Origin: Trichococcus collinsii
GTDB lineage: Bacteria; Bacillota; Bacilli; Lactobacillales; Aerococcaceae
DNA length: 64,000 nt
Assembly (NCBI RefSeq): GCF_900107505.1
Contig: NZ_FNQH01000002.1
Coordinates: 124,001 to 188,000, forward strand
Direction of reading: 5' to 3'
Position numbers and translations under genes: made by a program. Of this stretch, positions 47,018 through 55,818 are shown piece after piece. The notes beneath the pieces were generated by a model. The model did no database searches and was not told where the DNA came from. It saw nothing but the letters and a program-made list of their open reading frames with translations. Position 1 is the first letter of the stretch, and each line of letters opens with the position of its first letter.

Positions 47018-48043
47018 TTATTCAGCCAATTCCACAAACATCGCATCGGCTTTGACTTCTTCCGGAATCGTCAAGCCCAGTTCGTCCACTTTGGCTTGGT
47101 TGATGTATACGGAATTCTCTTTCACCAGTTGGACCGGATAAGTCGCCGGATCCGCGCCCTTCAGGATGTCGACCGCGATTTGGCCGATCTGCGTACCCAT
47201 GCCGTATTGGCTAGGTGCAAATGTTGCTACGCCGCCATCTTTCACCATCGTATCAGCGGCCGGGAAAACCGGGATGCCGAACGCATCGGCAGCATCCACC
47301 AAGGTTGCCATTCCGCTTGCGATGACGTTATCGTTCGGCACATAGATTGCGTCCACTTCTTTGGCCAGACTTTCCGCCGCTTGGGCGATGTCGTTCGAAG
47401 TAGTGATCGTTCTCGTGACGACCTCGAAGCCTAAGTCCGCTGCCGCTTGCTCAGCGCGTTGGCCGGAGATGATCGCATTGTCTTCGGCAGTTGTGTACAT
47501 GACACCGATTGTTGTGGCATCCGGCAGGAATTGCTTGATCAAAGCCATCTGCTCGTTGGACGGTGTCCGGTTCGACAGCCCCGTTGCATTGCTGCCAGGA
47601 GCTTCCAAGGATTCAACCAAGCCGGCGCCGACTGGATCTTGGACCGCTCCTAGGATCACCGGAATCTCATCTGAGGCATTTTTCAACGCTTGTGCGGCAG
47701 GCGTCGCAACACCGATCATGATGTCCGCGTCATGGCTGACGAAGCTTTCGGCGATCGATTTCATGTTCGCTTGGTCCCCCTGTGCATTCTGAAAATCGAT
47801 GGTGGCATTTTCACCATCGACATAGCCCGCCGCCGCCAATTCATCCATGATCCCTTCCGTAATCTGATCCAAAGCCGGATGCGTCGTCAGATGCAGAATG
47901 CCGATGTAGACCTGCTCCTGTTCGCTTTCCGTCGTCGCTGCAGAAGAGTCACTTTCCGACCCTGTATTTCCGCAAGCGGCCAGTAACCCGATAACCAAAA
48001 TCGAACTCATTCGGAACATGTTTTTCATCCCATTTTTCATCAT
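47018..48043 (-). CDS. ABC transporter substrate-binding lipoprotein, TrpX-like
   Basis: About 341 residues. A lipoprotein signal ends VIGLLAACGN, followed by a Ser/Glu-rich linker. The mature part, from YIGILHLTTHPALDQI, then GVATPAAQALKNAS, ILGAVQDPVGAGLVES, is of the ABC_sub_bind family that includes the tryptophan-binding protein TrpX. It starts at the ATG pair at 48043 with GGAGG upstream. No permease or ATPase gene is next to it, which is unusual for this family. The upstream leader carries a Trp codon and supports a tryptophan link. Confidence 0.82.
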   Translation of the reverse strand: MMKNGMKNMFRMSSILVIGLLAACGNTGSESDSSAATTESEQEQVYIGILHLTTHPALDQITEGIMDELAAAGYVDGENATIDFQNAQGDQANMKSIAESFVSHDADIMIGVATPAAQALKNASDEIPVILGAVQDPVGAGLVESLEAPGSNATGLSNRTPSNEQMALIKQFLPDATTIGVMYTTAEDNAIISGQRAEQAAADLGFEVVTRTITTSNDIAQAAESLAKEVDAIYVPNDNVIASGMATLVDAADAFGIPVFPAADTMVKDGGVATFAPSQYGMGTQIGQIAVDILKGADPATYPVQLVKENSVYINQAKVDELGLTIPEEVKADAMFVELAE

Positions 48044-48118
48044 CAAAACTCCTCCATTTTTTGAAATTTGATTTTTCGTACACATCCCAATCTGGATCGG
48101 CAATGCATTTTTGGGTAC

Positions 48119-48158
48119 AAAAACACCGCAGAGACCCTAATAGTCTTTGCGGTGTTGG
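48119..48158 (-). terminator. Attenuator terminator upstream of the TrpX-like gene
   Basis: Arms AACACCGCAAAGAC and GTCTCTGCGGTGTT followed by five T residues on the minus strand, placed between promoter and gene. Confidence 0.88.
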
Positions 48159-48187
48159 TTTCCTGAATAAGTAAAAGAAGGAAAAAT

Positions 48188-48267
48188 CCGCATAGATGCT
48201 AATCCAGACTGAATCTGAGGTTGCATCTATGGACAGTCCTGTCACACGATCAACCTACACTATGCGG
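48188..48267 (-). promoter_or_regulatory. Mutually exclusive leader hairpins
   Basis: Segment 1 CCGCATAG (48267-48260) overlaps the end of the leader peptide gene. Segment 2 CATAGATGC (48231-48223) and segment 1 can both pair with segment 3 GCATCTATGCGG (48199-48188): 1 with CTATGCGG, 2 with GCATCTATG. Only one pairing can form at a time, the layout of ribosome-controlled attenuators. Confidence 0.65.
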
Positions 48268-48317
48268 CTTTGCCAGCTTTTTCCGTTCATTGCTGTAACA
48301 CGCGTGATCGTTTGCAT
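48255..48317 (-). CDS. Leader peptide with a tryptophan codon
   Basis: A 20-codon gene, MQTITRVTAMNGKSWQSRIV, with the excellent ribosome-binding site AAAAGGAGG seven bases before the ATG. The only Trp codon is number 15, close to segment 1 of the downstream hairpins. A ribosome stalled there would cover segment 1. The placement between a consensus promoter and a terminator, in front of a TrpX-like gene, supports a regulatory peptide. Only one Trp codon is present, which is weaker than the tandem Trp codons of the classic trpL. Confidence 0.6.
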   Translation of the reverse strand: MQTITRVTAMNGKSWQSRIV

Positions 48318-48350
48318 TCGACTGCCTCCTTTTCCCTTGGGTATGCATTC

Positions 48351-48379
48351 ATCATAATCAACATACAAAAGCATGTCAA
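48351..48379 (-). promoter_or_regulatory. Promoter of the TrpX-like gene and its leader
   Basis: TTGACA (48379-48374), a 17-base spacer and TATGAT (48356-48351). Confidence 0.85.
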
Positions 48380-48429
48380 CAGAATAATGATAATACGATG
48401 GCTAAAACATTAAAAATAAGCGAGAGGAA

Positions 48430-48753
48430 TCAAAGGGACCACACCATCAGACTGATGCCCACGATGCCGACGATGACGGAGAGAATCATATTTTTCGAAT
48501 AATAAGCCACCATTGCAGTCACAAGCGACGGCAATAGTTTGGCGTTTTCCAATATGTTCAAGGAAACATTGCCTTCCCAGAAAAAGATATCTGAAGCGAT
48601 CAATGCCGAAAAGATGGAAACCGGCAGGAAGCTCATCCATTTCTGGAACCAGATCGGAATCCGCGCGTTCTTCAAGGCAACAATCGGGAGCCATCTGGGC
48701 AGAAAAGTCACCAATCCCCCACCCAGAATGAGCCATAATGCTTTGTCATCCAC
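48430..48753 (-). CDS. azlD: AzlD-family branched-chain amino acid exporter subunit
   Basis: 107 residues with about four membrane segments. WLILGGGLVTFLPRWLPIVAL near the start and FLPVSIFSALIASDIFF are AzlD signatures. AzlC and AzlD act together as an exporter (also linked to azaleucine resistance). It overlaps azlC by 8 bases. Confidence 0.92.
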   Translation of the reverse strand: MDDKALWLILGGGLVTFLPRWLPIVALKNARIPIWFQKWMSFLPVSIFSALIASDIFFWEGNVSLNILENAKLLPSLVTAMVAYYSKNMILSVIVGIVGISLMVWSL

Positions 48754-49450
48754 GCAAAATCCCCTCCTTTTCGTCTTTCTTGTTCTGCAGATAGAGCCCG
48801 AATCCGGAAGCCAAGATCGAAGTCAGGACGATGGCGATATTATGATGCAGCAGATTCATCAGCGCGACCGCCGTGATGCCGGAAAATACCGCCGTCCAGA
48901 ACACGATGCGGTTCTCGATTTGGGAAATGAGCAGGAAAATGAACATCGCAATGAGGATGTAGTTCATCACAACCGGCGACAGGTCGATGGTCTTACCGGC
49001 CATGGCGCCTATCCCGGTGCTCAAAATCCAAGTCGTGTAGGCCGTGACATTCGCAGCCATTGCTTTCGTTGGATTCCACATGCCATCGGTTTTGAAATAC
49101 AGCGTGTTGACGGCGAACGATTCATCGGTGATCGTCTGCGCAAAGAATATGCTGAAAGCTGTGTTCTTCTCGCGGATCCTGTGGGCCAGACTGGAACTCA
49201 TCAAGAGATGCCTCAGATTGATGAAAAAAATCATGATCACCATTTCCAGCAACCCTGCCCCGGCCACTGTCATCGACGCAATCATGAACTGCGAAGCTCC
49301 TCCGTAGATGATCAGGCTCATCAGCATGACCGCAAGCCAATGATAACCGGCTTGCTGCAACAGGACCCCACAGGCCAACCCCATCGGAATGTAGCCGAAG
49401 CAAACCGGATAGATGGCTTTCATTCCAGCTAGCCACTCTTTTTTCGACAT
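48746..49450 (-). CDS. azlC: AzlC-family branched-chain amino acid exporter subunit
   Basis: 234 residues, polytopic membrane protein. KAIYPVCFGYIPMGLACGVL near residue 12 and the INLRHLLMSSSLAHRI segment near 85 are family marks. A GAGGGACA-type site precedes the ATG. First gene of azlCD. Confidence 0.93.
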   Translation of the reverse strand: MSKKEWLAGMKAIYPVCFGYIPMGLACGVLLQQAGYHWLAVMLMSLIIYGGASQFMIASMTVAGAGLLEMVIMIFFINLRHLLMSSSLAHRIREKNTAFSIFFAQTITDESFAVNTLYFKTDGMWNPTKAMAANVTAYTTWILSTGIGAMAGKTIDLSPVVMNYILIAMFIFLLISQIENRIVFWTAVFSGITAVALMNLLHHNIAIVLTSILASGFGLYLQNKKDEKEGILRG

Positions 49451-49554
49451 ATTGTCCCTCCTCTAATCAAAAAATAATGTTATGTTCCATTTTATCATAA
49501 GCCGGCTGAAGAAACGGCGTGATTCTGCATATTTTCAAAAAATCGTCATTTCCT

Positions 49555-49583
49555 TTTACAGAATACAGCCTATGCTTTAAAAT
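49555..49583 (+). promoter_or_regulatory. Promoter of the MgtC-like gene
   Basis: TTTACA (49555-49560), 17 bases, TAAAAT (49578-49583). Confidence 0.65.
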
Positions 49584-49618
49584 AGAAGAAATGCTCAATT
49601 TTGAAAGGGGGGACTGCA

Positions 49619-50323
49619 GTGTACACAATCAGCACATTGGAAATAACGATGCGCTTGCTAGCGGCGGTTTTTGTCGGTGGCATCATCGGCTATGAACGCG
49701 AAGAGAATCGTCAAGCAGCGGGGCTGCGGACGAACATCATCGTTTCCGTTTCAGCTTGCCTCATCACTTTGATTCAGCTCGAAATCGCTTTTTACAGCCT
49801 GAACCTAGCTATAGCCAACCCGGATATCGCATCCAGCATCACAGTCGACTTTACCCGCATCATCGCCCAGATTGTCAGCGGCATCGGGTTCCTCGGCGCC
49901 GGCACAATCCTCATCACCAAACGGGATACGGTCACCGGCTTGACATCGGCTGCAACCATCTGGACAGTCGCCGGTCTCGGGATTGCCGTCGGGATGGGTT
50001 ATTATTTCCTATCGTTCATCGGCTGCCTGATTCTTTATGTCGTTCTGCACATCATCAAAAAACTCAGGACTTCCATAGGTGGGTTGCATGTGGAAGTCCA
50101 TTACCGACACCAGGATCTTAAAAAAGCGATCGAATTATTCCTTTCCGAAAACAACATCGAGACTTCGGACATGAAGTTTCTGATCGAGAATCCTGAGAGC
50201 GAGCAGCCAACCTATATCGTCATCTACGGGATCGGTTTACCGCATTACTACAAGAAAAAGGATTTAGTGAACGATCTGATGAATATGAGCAAGGACATCA
50301 CAAACGTAACCTTCGACCAATAG
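49619..50323 (+). CDS. MgtC/SapB-family membrane protein
   Basis: 234 residues. GGIIGYERE, then AAGLRTNIIVSVSACLITL and GIGFLGAGTILITK, are the MgtC signature in the N-terminal five-helix part; a soluble ACT-like C-terminal domain follows. MgtC proteins affect Mg2+ limitation survival and membrane potential rather than simply transporting Mg2+. I start at the GTG at 49619, six bases after AAAGGGGGG; a TTG at 49601 overlaps that site. Confidence 0.9.
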   Translation: MYTISTLEITMRLLAAVFVGGIIGYEREENRQAAGLRTNIIVSVSACLITLIQLEIAFYSLNLAIANPDIASSITVDFTRIIAQIVSGIGFLGAGTILITKRDTVTGLTSAATIWTVAGLGIAVGMGYYFLSFIGCLILYVVLHIIKKLRTSIGGLHVEVHYRHQDLKKAIELFLSENNIETSDMKFLIENPESEQPTYIVIYGIGLPHYYKKKDLVNDLMNMSKDITNVTFDQ

Positions 50324-50324
50324 G

Positions 50325-50376
50325 AAAAGCATCCGAGCCACACACGATTAATTGTGTGCGACTCGGATGCTTTTGT
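50325..50376. terminator. Bidirectional terminator between mgtC-like gene and pdp
   Basis: Arms AAAAGCATCCGAG and CTCGGATGCTTTT with an inner CACAC/GTGTG stem. Confidence 0.93.
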
Positions 50377-50378
50377 TT

Positions 50379-51680
50379 TCAGTCCGTGATGACGCTGTGG
50401 ATCAGCGTGATTTCTTTTCGTTCTTCACCGATGGAATAGGCTTCCTGAATCAGCTTTTCGGCCTGACCGAAATCTGCTTTGTTGGCGAACATTCTGACGA
50501 TTGCTTCGCCTTTCTGGACCGGATCGCCGACTTTCTTCAGGATCTTCAGTCCGGCTGCCAGATCAATCGTGCTTTCTTTCGTGGCGCGTCCAGCTCCAAG
50601 CAACATCGCGGCCACGCCGATATCATCCGCAACGATTTCCGTCACGTACCCGGACGCTTCTGCCAGAACTTCCTGTTGGCGCGAGGCTTGCGGCATCAAT
50701 GAATAATCATCCACGACTGCCGGGTTACCGCCTTGGGAAGCAACGAAAACCTTGAATTTCTCCAAAGCTTTGCCGTTGCGGAGGTTTTCTGTCACCATTC
50801 CGCGTGCTTCCGCCAAATCAGCCGCTTTTCCGCCCAGATAGACCATCTGGCTTCCCAATTCGATGCAGAGCGCCTCCAGGTCTTTCGGCCCGTTGCCTTT
50901 CAACGTTTCGATCGCCACTTCAACTTCCAAGGCATTTCCGACAGCTACGCCCAAAGGTTGGCTCATGTCGGAAATGATCGCCATCGTTTTACGGCCGGCG
51001 AGATTGCCGATTTTGACCATCGCATGGGCAAGTGCTCGCGCATCTTCTTCCGTCTTCATGAACGCACCGGCGCCGATTTTTACATCGAGTACGATAGCAT
51101 CCGCACCGGCTGCGATTTTTTTGCACATGATCGAACTTGCGATCAGCGGTAAAGAGTTCACGGTTCCGGTCACATCCCGCAGCGCATACAACTTCTTGTC
51201 CGCCGGGCAGAGATTGCCGGATTGTCCGATGACAGCGACTTTATTTTCATTCACGATGGCTGCAAAGGTCGTCTCGTCGATCTCCACATGGAAGCCGGGA
51301 ATCGATTCCAGTTTATCCAGCGTGCCGCCTGTATGCCCCAATCCGCGTCCACTCATCTTCGCCACCGGCACCCCGCAACTGGCGACTAATGGAGCGAGCA
51401 CCAGCGTCGTCGTGTCGCCAACGCCTCCGGTTGAATGTTTGTCGACTTTTATGCCCGCGATGGCAGAAAGATCGATCTGATCGCCGGACTCAGCCATTGC
51501 CAGCGTCAACTCCATCCGTTCCTCATCGGTCATATCCTGAAAAAAGACGGCCATCGCCCAGGCACTCATCTGGTAATCGGGAATAGACCCATCCGTGTAG
51601 CCGTCAATGATGAAACGGATCTCTTCTTTCGTCAATGCTTTGCCTTCTTGTTTCTTGATAATTAAATCTACCATTCTCAT
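50379..51680 (-). CDS. pdp: Pyrimidine-nucleoside phosphorylase
   Basis: 433 residues, the exact length of Bacillus Pdp. It splits uridine and thymidine with phosphate. [20 protein letters not shown] (phosphate and nucleoside site) near residue 82, [19 protein letters not shown] near 110 and [12 protein letters not shown] near 190 are diagnostic. I start at the ATG at 51680 ([10 protein letters not shown]), eight bases after GGAGG. It lies 77 bases downstream of rpiA; the shared theme is ribose phosphate recovery. Confidence 0.96.
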   Translation of the reverse strand: MRMVDLIIKKQEGKALTKEEIRFIIDGYTDGSIPDYQMSAWAMAVFFQDMTDEERMELTLAMAESGDQIDLSAIAGIKVDKHSTGGVGDTTTLVLAPLVASCGVPVAKMSGRGLGHTGGTLDKLESIPGFHVEIDETTFAAIVNENKVAVIGQSGNLCPADKKLYALRDVTGTVNSLPLIASSIMCKKIAAGADAIVLDVKIGAGAFMKTEEDARALAHAMVKIGNLAGRKTMAIISDMSQPLGVAVGNALEVEVAIETLKGNGPKDLEALCIELGSQMVYLGGKAADLAEARGMVTENLRNGKALEKFKVFVASQGGNPAVVDDYSLMPQASRQQEVLAEASGYVTEIVADDIGVAAMLLGAGRATKESTIDLAAGLKILKKVGDPVQKGEAIVRMFANKADFGQAEKLIQEAYSIGEERKEITLIHSVITD

Positions 51681-51757
51681 AGGCTTTTCCTCCATCTGAA
51701 TCTGATTTTTTGAATATCAAGCTCCACGCAAAACGTTTTATGAACTATAGTTAAAGC

Positions 51758-52435
51758 TTATCTTTTCGCTTCGATCACTTTCACACCGTCCTTTGTACCG
51801 ACTAAAACGGTATCCACACAATCAAGGAACAACCCATGCTCCACGACACCGGTCAGATGGATCAGGTATTCGGCGAGTGCCTTCGGATCCAAAATCTCAC
51901 CCAGATGCAGATCGATGATGTTGTTCTTCTCATCAGTCAAATAATAGTCCCCGCTTGCTGTCTTGCGGAATTCCGGATTATAGCCTTTTTCTTTGAATTT
52001 ATTGAACAGTTGGACCGATCCGTAGCAGACTACTTCCACCGGCAACGGGAAGGCACCCAGATGTTTCACCATTTTGCTTTCATCGACAATCCAGATGACT
52101 TTCTTGGAATTGTCAGCAACGATTTTTTCGAACAGCAAAGCGCCGCCGCCACCTTTGATCCCTTGGAAATCTTCACTGATTTCATCGGCTCCGTCCACTG
52201 TGATGTCGATGCAAGTCACCTCATCCACACTCTTTAACGGAATTCCTAATGACTCAGCCAATTCCTTCGTTTGGATTGAAGTCGTCACCCCAGTGATCTT
52301 CAATCCTTCCTCATTCACACGTCTCCCGATTTCCTTCACAAAATAATAGGCAGTCGAGCCTGTTCCCAGCCCCACTGTCATACCGTCTTTGATGTATTCT
52401 GCTGCTTTCAATCCAACCAGTTCTTTTAGTTCCAT
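51758..52435 (-). CDS. rpiA: Ribose-5-phosphate isomerase A
   Basis: 225 residues. Interconverts ribose 5-phosphate and ribulose 5-phosphate. [17 protein letters not shown] near residue 21, [20 protein letters not shown] near 82 and the catalytic [19 protein letters not shown] region near 105. First gene of a likely rpiA-pdp unit. Confidence 0.96.
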   Translation of the reverse strand: MELKELVGLKAAEYIKDGMTVGLGTGSTAYYFVKEIGRRVNEEGLKITGVTTSIQTKELAESLGIPLKSVDEVTCIDITVDGADEISEDFQGIKGGGGALLFEKIVADNSKKVIWIVDESKMVKHLGAFPLPVEVVCYGSVQLFNKFKEKGYNPEFRKTASGDYYLTDEKNNIIDLHLGEILDPKALAEYLIHLTGVVEHGLFLDCVDTVLVGTKDGVKVIEAKR

Positions 52436-52725
52436 ATTCTCACGCGTTCCTTTCAGGATGATGAAGTCATTATATCATATGAAAAGGAAGCGTTACTATG
52501 CTGGAATGCCGATAATGAGAGAGCTTTTTTGTTCCCACATGGAAATTTCATTTTATGGATGAATCAAACACAGCGTACACATCATACAGATCATTTACTT
52601 GCTCGATATTTTCTCGCATACCATTAGAATCTGCTAAAAAGCGTGTTGGTGTTCTGTCATTCCGATAGCCTTTTCGCTATAATGAGAGGCAAGCTTTCAT
52701 GAACCAATAAGGAAAGGGGATCGGT
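52436..52725. other. Divergent promoter region between rpiA and sdaAB
   Basis: TATAAT at 52678-52683 on the plus strand is a likely sdaAB -10; the -35 is weak. No other feature seen in the remaining ~240 bases. Confidence 0.45.
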
Positions 52726-53406
52726 ATGAGCCATACATTCAGAAGCATTTTCGATATCATCGGTCCGGTGATGGTCGGCCCTTCCAGTTCGCATACTGCA
52801 GGCGCTCTGGCATTGGGGAAAGCAGCGGCACAGTTGTTCGAGGTCAAACCGAAAAAAGTCACAATCCATTACTACGAATCGTTTGCAGATACCCATCTCG
52901 GACACGGCACCGATTTTGCGATCCTTGGTGGAATACTCGGTTTTGCGGCCGACGATCCGATGATCCCGCAGTCCCTCAAAATGGCCGAATCCCAAAAGAT
53001 AGCCGTAAAATTCATCGAAGAGATTGGCGACTCTCCCGTCGGCCATCCAAACACAGCCACCATGGTGTTAGAACGGGATAAGAAAAAAATATCCATCACG
53101 GGCAGTTCCATCGGGGGCGGTTCGATTGTTCTGAACCAAGTCGACATCGACAACTTCTCGATGCGATTGGATGCGCAACTGCCTATCTATTTCATCCATC
53201 AGAATACGCTCCAATACCATCTTTACAGCGAAGCGGAATGGCAGAATTTTTTTGCATTCAAAGGCTACCCGCTGAATGATATCCGCATTTTTAGGGAAAG
53301 TGATACCGAATGGGTCGTCCTCTATCTGGATACGGTCCCCACTAAAGAAATAATCTACGAAATCAACGAGATGCCTTTCATTGAAAAGGCGATACTGATC
53401 AGTTAG
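52726..53406 (+). CDS. sdaAB: L-serine ammonia-lyase, beta subunit
   Basis: 226 residues. SIFDIIGPVMVGPSSSHTAG at the N-terminus is the serine-binding loop; an ACT-like domain ends the chain. With SdaAA it deaminates serine to pyruvate. GGAAAGGGG precedes the ATG. First gene of the sdaAB-sdaAA pair. Confidence 0.95.
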   Translation: MSHTFRSIFDIIGPVMVGPSSSHTAGALALGKAAAQLFEVKPKKVTIHYYESFADTHLGHGTDFAILGGILGFAADDPMIPQSLKMAESQKIAVKFIEEIGDSPVGHPNTATMVLERDKKKISITGSSIGGGSIVLNQVDIDNFSMRLDAQLPIYFIHQNTLQYHLYSEAEWQNFFAFKGYPLNDIRIFRESDTEWVVLYLDTVPTKEIIYEINEMPFIEKAILIS

Positions 53407-53424
53407 GAAAGAAGGAATACCGCT

Positions 53425-54363
53425 TTGTACAACAAGATTGCAGAACTGGTTACTGCCGCAGAGGAAAGCGGCAAGCCAATTTCCGAATTGTTGCTGCTGC
53501 AGGAAATGGCCAAGAGCCACCGGACGCGTACGGAAATTTGGGAACAGATGCGCAACAATTACCTCGTCATGAAAGCCGCAATCGAAAAAGGATTAGCTGG
53601 CGATGGCGTGTTTTCCCCCACTGGATTGACCGGCGGCGAAGCCGTGAAACTGCGGAACTATCGTCAACGCGGCCATACGCTTTCCGGCGACGACCTGCTG
53701 ATTGCGGTGGAGAGCGCCATCGCAACGAACGAAGTCAACGCTTCGTTGGGCATCATCTGCGCGACACCTACTGCCGGCTCATCGGGAACTTTGCCCGGTG
53801 TGATGTTCGCGATCAAGGACAAACTGGGTCTGACAGAAGAGCAAATGGTCCAAATGCTGTTCTGCGCCAGCGGTTTCGGCATGGTGATCGCCAACAACGC
53901 GATGATCTCCGGTGCCGCCGGAGGATGCCAAGCCGAAGTCGGGAGCGCATCCGGAATGGCGGCCGCTGCGGCTGTCGAAATCGCAGGTGGCACACCGGAG
54001 CAGGCTTCAGAAGCGATGGCGATGGCGATCAGCAATCTGCTTGGCCTCGTCTGCGATCCGGTTGCCGGACTGGTCGAGATTCCCTGCGTCAAGCGCAATG
54101 CGATCGGTGCAGTCAATGCCCTGATCAGCGCAGATATGGCCTTGGCAGGGCTGACAAATAAAATCCCCGCCGACGATGTGATCGAAGCGATGCGCAAAGT
54201 CGGAAAAAACCTTCCCGCCTCCCTGCGCGAAACCGGCTTGGGCGGTTTGGCCGCCACCCGTGAAGGCGTCCGCCTGAAAATGATGATCTTCGGTCAGCAA
54301 CTGGAAGTCAAGCCGGAATGGGTTGATGACCAGCCCCCGGTCAAATTGAATCCGTTCGAATAA
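53425..54363 (+). CDS. sdaAA: L-serine ammonia-lyase, alpha subunit
   Basis: 312 residues, iron-sulfur subunit. CATPTAGSSGTLPGVMFAI near residue 112 and the C-x-N cysteines in GGCQAEVGSASGMAAAAA near 170 and VCDPVAGLVEIPC near 211 hold the oxygen-sensitive 4Fe-4S cluster. The start is TTG, eight bases after GAAGGA. It follows sdaAB by 18 bases. Confidence 0.95.
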   Translation: MYNKIAELVTAAEESGKPISELLLLQEMAKSHRTRTEIWEQMRNNYLVMKAAIEKGLAGDGVFSPTGLTGGEAVKLRNYRQRGHTLSGDDLLIAVESAIATNEVNASLGIICATPTAGSSGTLPGVMFAIKDKLGLTEEQMVQMLFCASGFGMVIANNAMISGAAGGCQAEVGSASGMAAAAAVEIAGGTPEQASEAMAMAISNLLGLVCDPVAGLVEIPCVKRNAIGAVNALISADMALAGLTNKIPADDVIEAMRKVGKNLPASLRETGLGGLAATREGVRLKMMIFGQQLEVKPEWVDDQPPVKLNPFE

Positions 54364-54407
54364 CGGTTTCAGGTTGTTGCTTTAAATGACTAAATAAACC
54401 GCAAATA

Positions 54408-54440
54408 AGATGCTGCCTAGTAAAGAGGCAGCATCTTATT
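54408..54440 (+). terminator. Terminator of the serine dehydratase genes
   Basis: Arms AAGATGCTGCC and GGCAGCATCTT followed by ATTT. Confidence 0.85.
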
Positions 54441-54454
54441 TGTGGTTTGGTAGC

Positions 54455-54595
54455 GGGATTCCCCGCGAAATGGGTTTTGGCGGGGAATCTCGTATTGTCC
54501 GTTGACGTTTAACCCCACCAAATAGGTTTTGGCGGGGAATCTCATGTTGCCCTTGGACATTTTACCCCGCCAAATGGATTTTGACGGGGAATCTC
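54455..54595. repeat. Intergenic palindromic repeat array, family 1 (three units)
   Basis: Units at about 54455-54491 (GGATTCCCCGC ... GGCGGGGAATCTC), 54510-54543 (TTAACCCCACCAAA ... TTTGGCGGGGAATCTC) and 54561-54595 (TTTACCCCGCCAAA ... TTTGACGGGGAATCTC). The right arms are nearly identical, the left arms more varied. It sits between two convergent transcripts. Confidence 0.85.
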
Positions 54596-54619
54596 CGAGC
54601 GTAAATTCAATTCCCAAAC

Positions 54620-54672
54620 AAAAGAGGCCGTATCTAAGCCAGAAAATCCTATTCTGGTTCAAATACAGCCTC
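54620..54672 (-). terminator. Terminator of ridA
   Basis: Minus-strand arms GAGGCTGTAT and ATACGGCCTC with an inner CCAGAA/TTCTGG stem, followed by TTTT. Confidence 0.88.
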
Positions 54673-54677
54673 ATTGT

Positions 54678-55055
54678 TTAGTCTTTTGCTGCGATGGCTT
54701 CTATTTCGATGACGGCATCTTTCGGTAAAGCGGCAACCTGCACCAAGGACCGGGCTGGTTTATGCTCGCCGAAGAATGCAGTGTACGCGCCGTTGATGGC
54801 GTCAAAATCATTGATGTCCTTTACGAACACGTTGACTTTCACGATTGATTCCAACGAACCGCCGCCCGCTTTGACGATCGTCAATACATTGTTTAAACTA
54901 GCTGTTGTCGCTGCTGCAGGGTCGGTTACAAGCTCTTTCGTTTCCATGTCGATCGGTAATTGTCCGGATGAAAAAATGAAGCCATTTTTTCTGGTTCCTT
55001 GCGAATAAGGACCGATTGCTGCGGGCGCTTTGTCTGAACTGATGAATTTAGTCAA
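54678..55055 (-). CDS. ridA: RidA-family reactive intermediate deaminase
   Basis: 125 residues. It hydrolyses 2-aminoacrylate and similar imines formed by PLP enzymes such as serine dehydratase. APAAIGPYSQGTRKNGFIFS near residue 10, SGQLPID and the active-site Arg in KPARSLVQVAALPKDAVIEI (near 103) are diagnostic. The nearby sda genes use an iron-sulfur enzyme, which also passes through 2-aminoacrylate. Confidence 0.96.
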   Translation of the reverse strand: MTKFISSDKAPAAIGPYSQGTRKNGFIFSSGQLPIDMETKELVTDPAAATTASLNNVLTIVKAGGGSLESIVKVNVFVKDINDFDAINGAYTAFFGEHKPARSLVQVAALPKDAVIEIEAIAAKD

Positions 55056-55189
55056 GAGATTCCCTTCTTTCTTTTAATCTTATTTTAATGATAGCACAAC
55101 CTTGCGTGGATTGTGAAGCGTAATTTCTTCGACAGACTTTTTGAGTATAAAGTGAATGCGGCTGCCAAACCAATACAATCCAACTGATT

Positions 55190-55537
55190 TCAATCAGAAA
55201 CCTTGGTGACAGATATTTCTCCTGTCAATTCTTTGATATCTTCTCCCCCTGAAACAGCTGTTCCCAAATCATACAATCCCCGATAACGTCCAAAGCTGCC
55301 ATAATACATAACGACATTTCCCCATGGTTCGAAATAGGCAAGTGTGCCCGCAGGACCTTCTGCACTTGGAGAGTTACTGGTATTAAGTTTTGTTGGCGGA
55401 TAAAATATTTTTTCGTTGTTCCCATAAGTCTCCACCATTATTTTCAATGGAAGCTGATTATAGAGTGATTCTGCTGCAACACTATTATTTAGCATAAATA
55501 CAACAGTATGCGTGTTATCTTGAACTTGTATCTGCAT
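55190..55537 (-). CDS. Cyclophilin-like fold protein
   Basis: 115 residues. The run WGNVVMYYGSFGRYRGLYDL near residue 73 with LPLKIMVETYGNNEK earlier is the cyclophilin-like (Cyclophil_like2) family, small proteins without proven isomerase activity, often next to oxidoreductases. Start ATG with GAGAGGA upstream. Single gene. Confidence 0.8.
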   Translation of the reverse strand: MQIQVQDNTHTVVFMLNNSVAAESLYNQLPLKIMVETYGNNEKIFYPPTKLNTSNSPSAEGPAGTLAYFEPWGNVVMYYGSFGRYRGLYDLGTAVSGGEDIKELTGEISVTKVSD

Positions 55538-55616
55538 TTTATTTTATCCTCTCCTGTCTCTGTTACTTTACAACCTTACCTCTTAACCTTGAGATTAAGT
55601 CAATAGTTTTCTCCAA

Positions 55617-55671
55617 CAAGGGGCTGCATCAAACTAGAAAATACCACTCTAGTTTTGATGCAGCCCCTTTC
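55617..55671. terminator. Strong hairpin upstream of the cyclophilin-like gene, terminator of potD side
   Basis: Arms AAGGGGCTGCATCAAA and TTTGATGCAGCCCCTT with an inner CTAGA/TCTAG stem. It lies about 150 bases after the end of potD on the minus strand. Confidence 0.75.
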
Positions 55672-55695
55672 ATTTGGATTTGAATTTATGCTCAG

Positions 55696-55781
55696 AAATA
55701 ACCCGCCAAAAGCATTTTGGCGGGGAAAACCAGTTCAAATCACAGTCAGATAACCCGCCAAACCCATTTTGGCGGGTTATT
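55696..55781. repeat. Intergenic palindromic repeat pair, family 1
   Basis: Unit 1 (about 55696-55730) AATAACCCGCCAAA ... TTTTGGCGGGGAAAACC. Unit 2 (55750-55781) GATAACCCGCCAAA ... TTTTGGCGGGTTATTC, nearly perfect. It follows the potABCD operon. Confidence 0.85.
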
Positions 55782-55818
55782 CCGCCGCGAATTCACGTTA
55801 TTTCCTATATTTAATATA

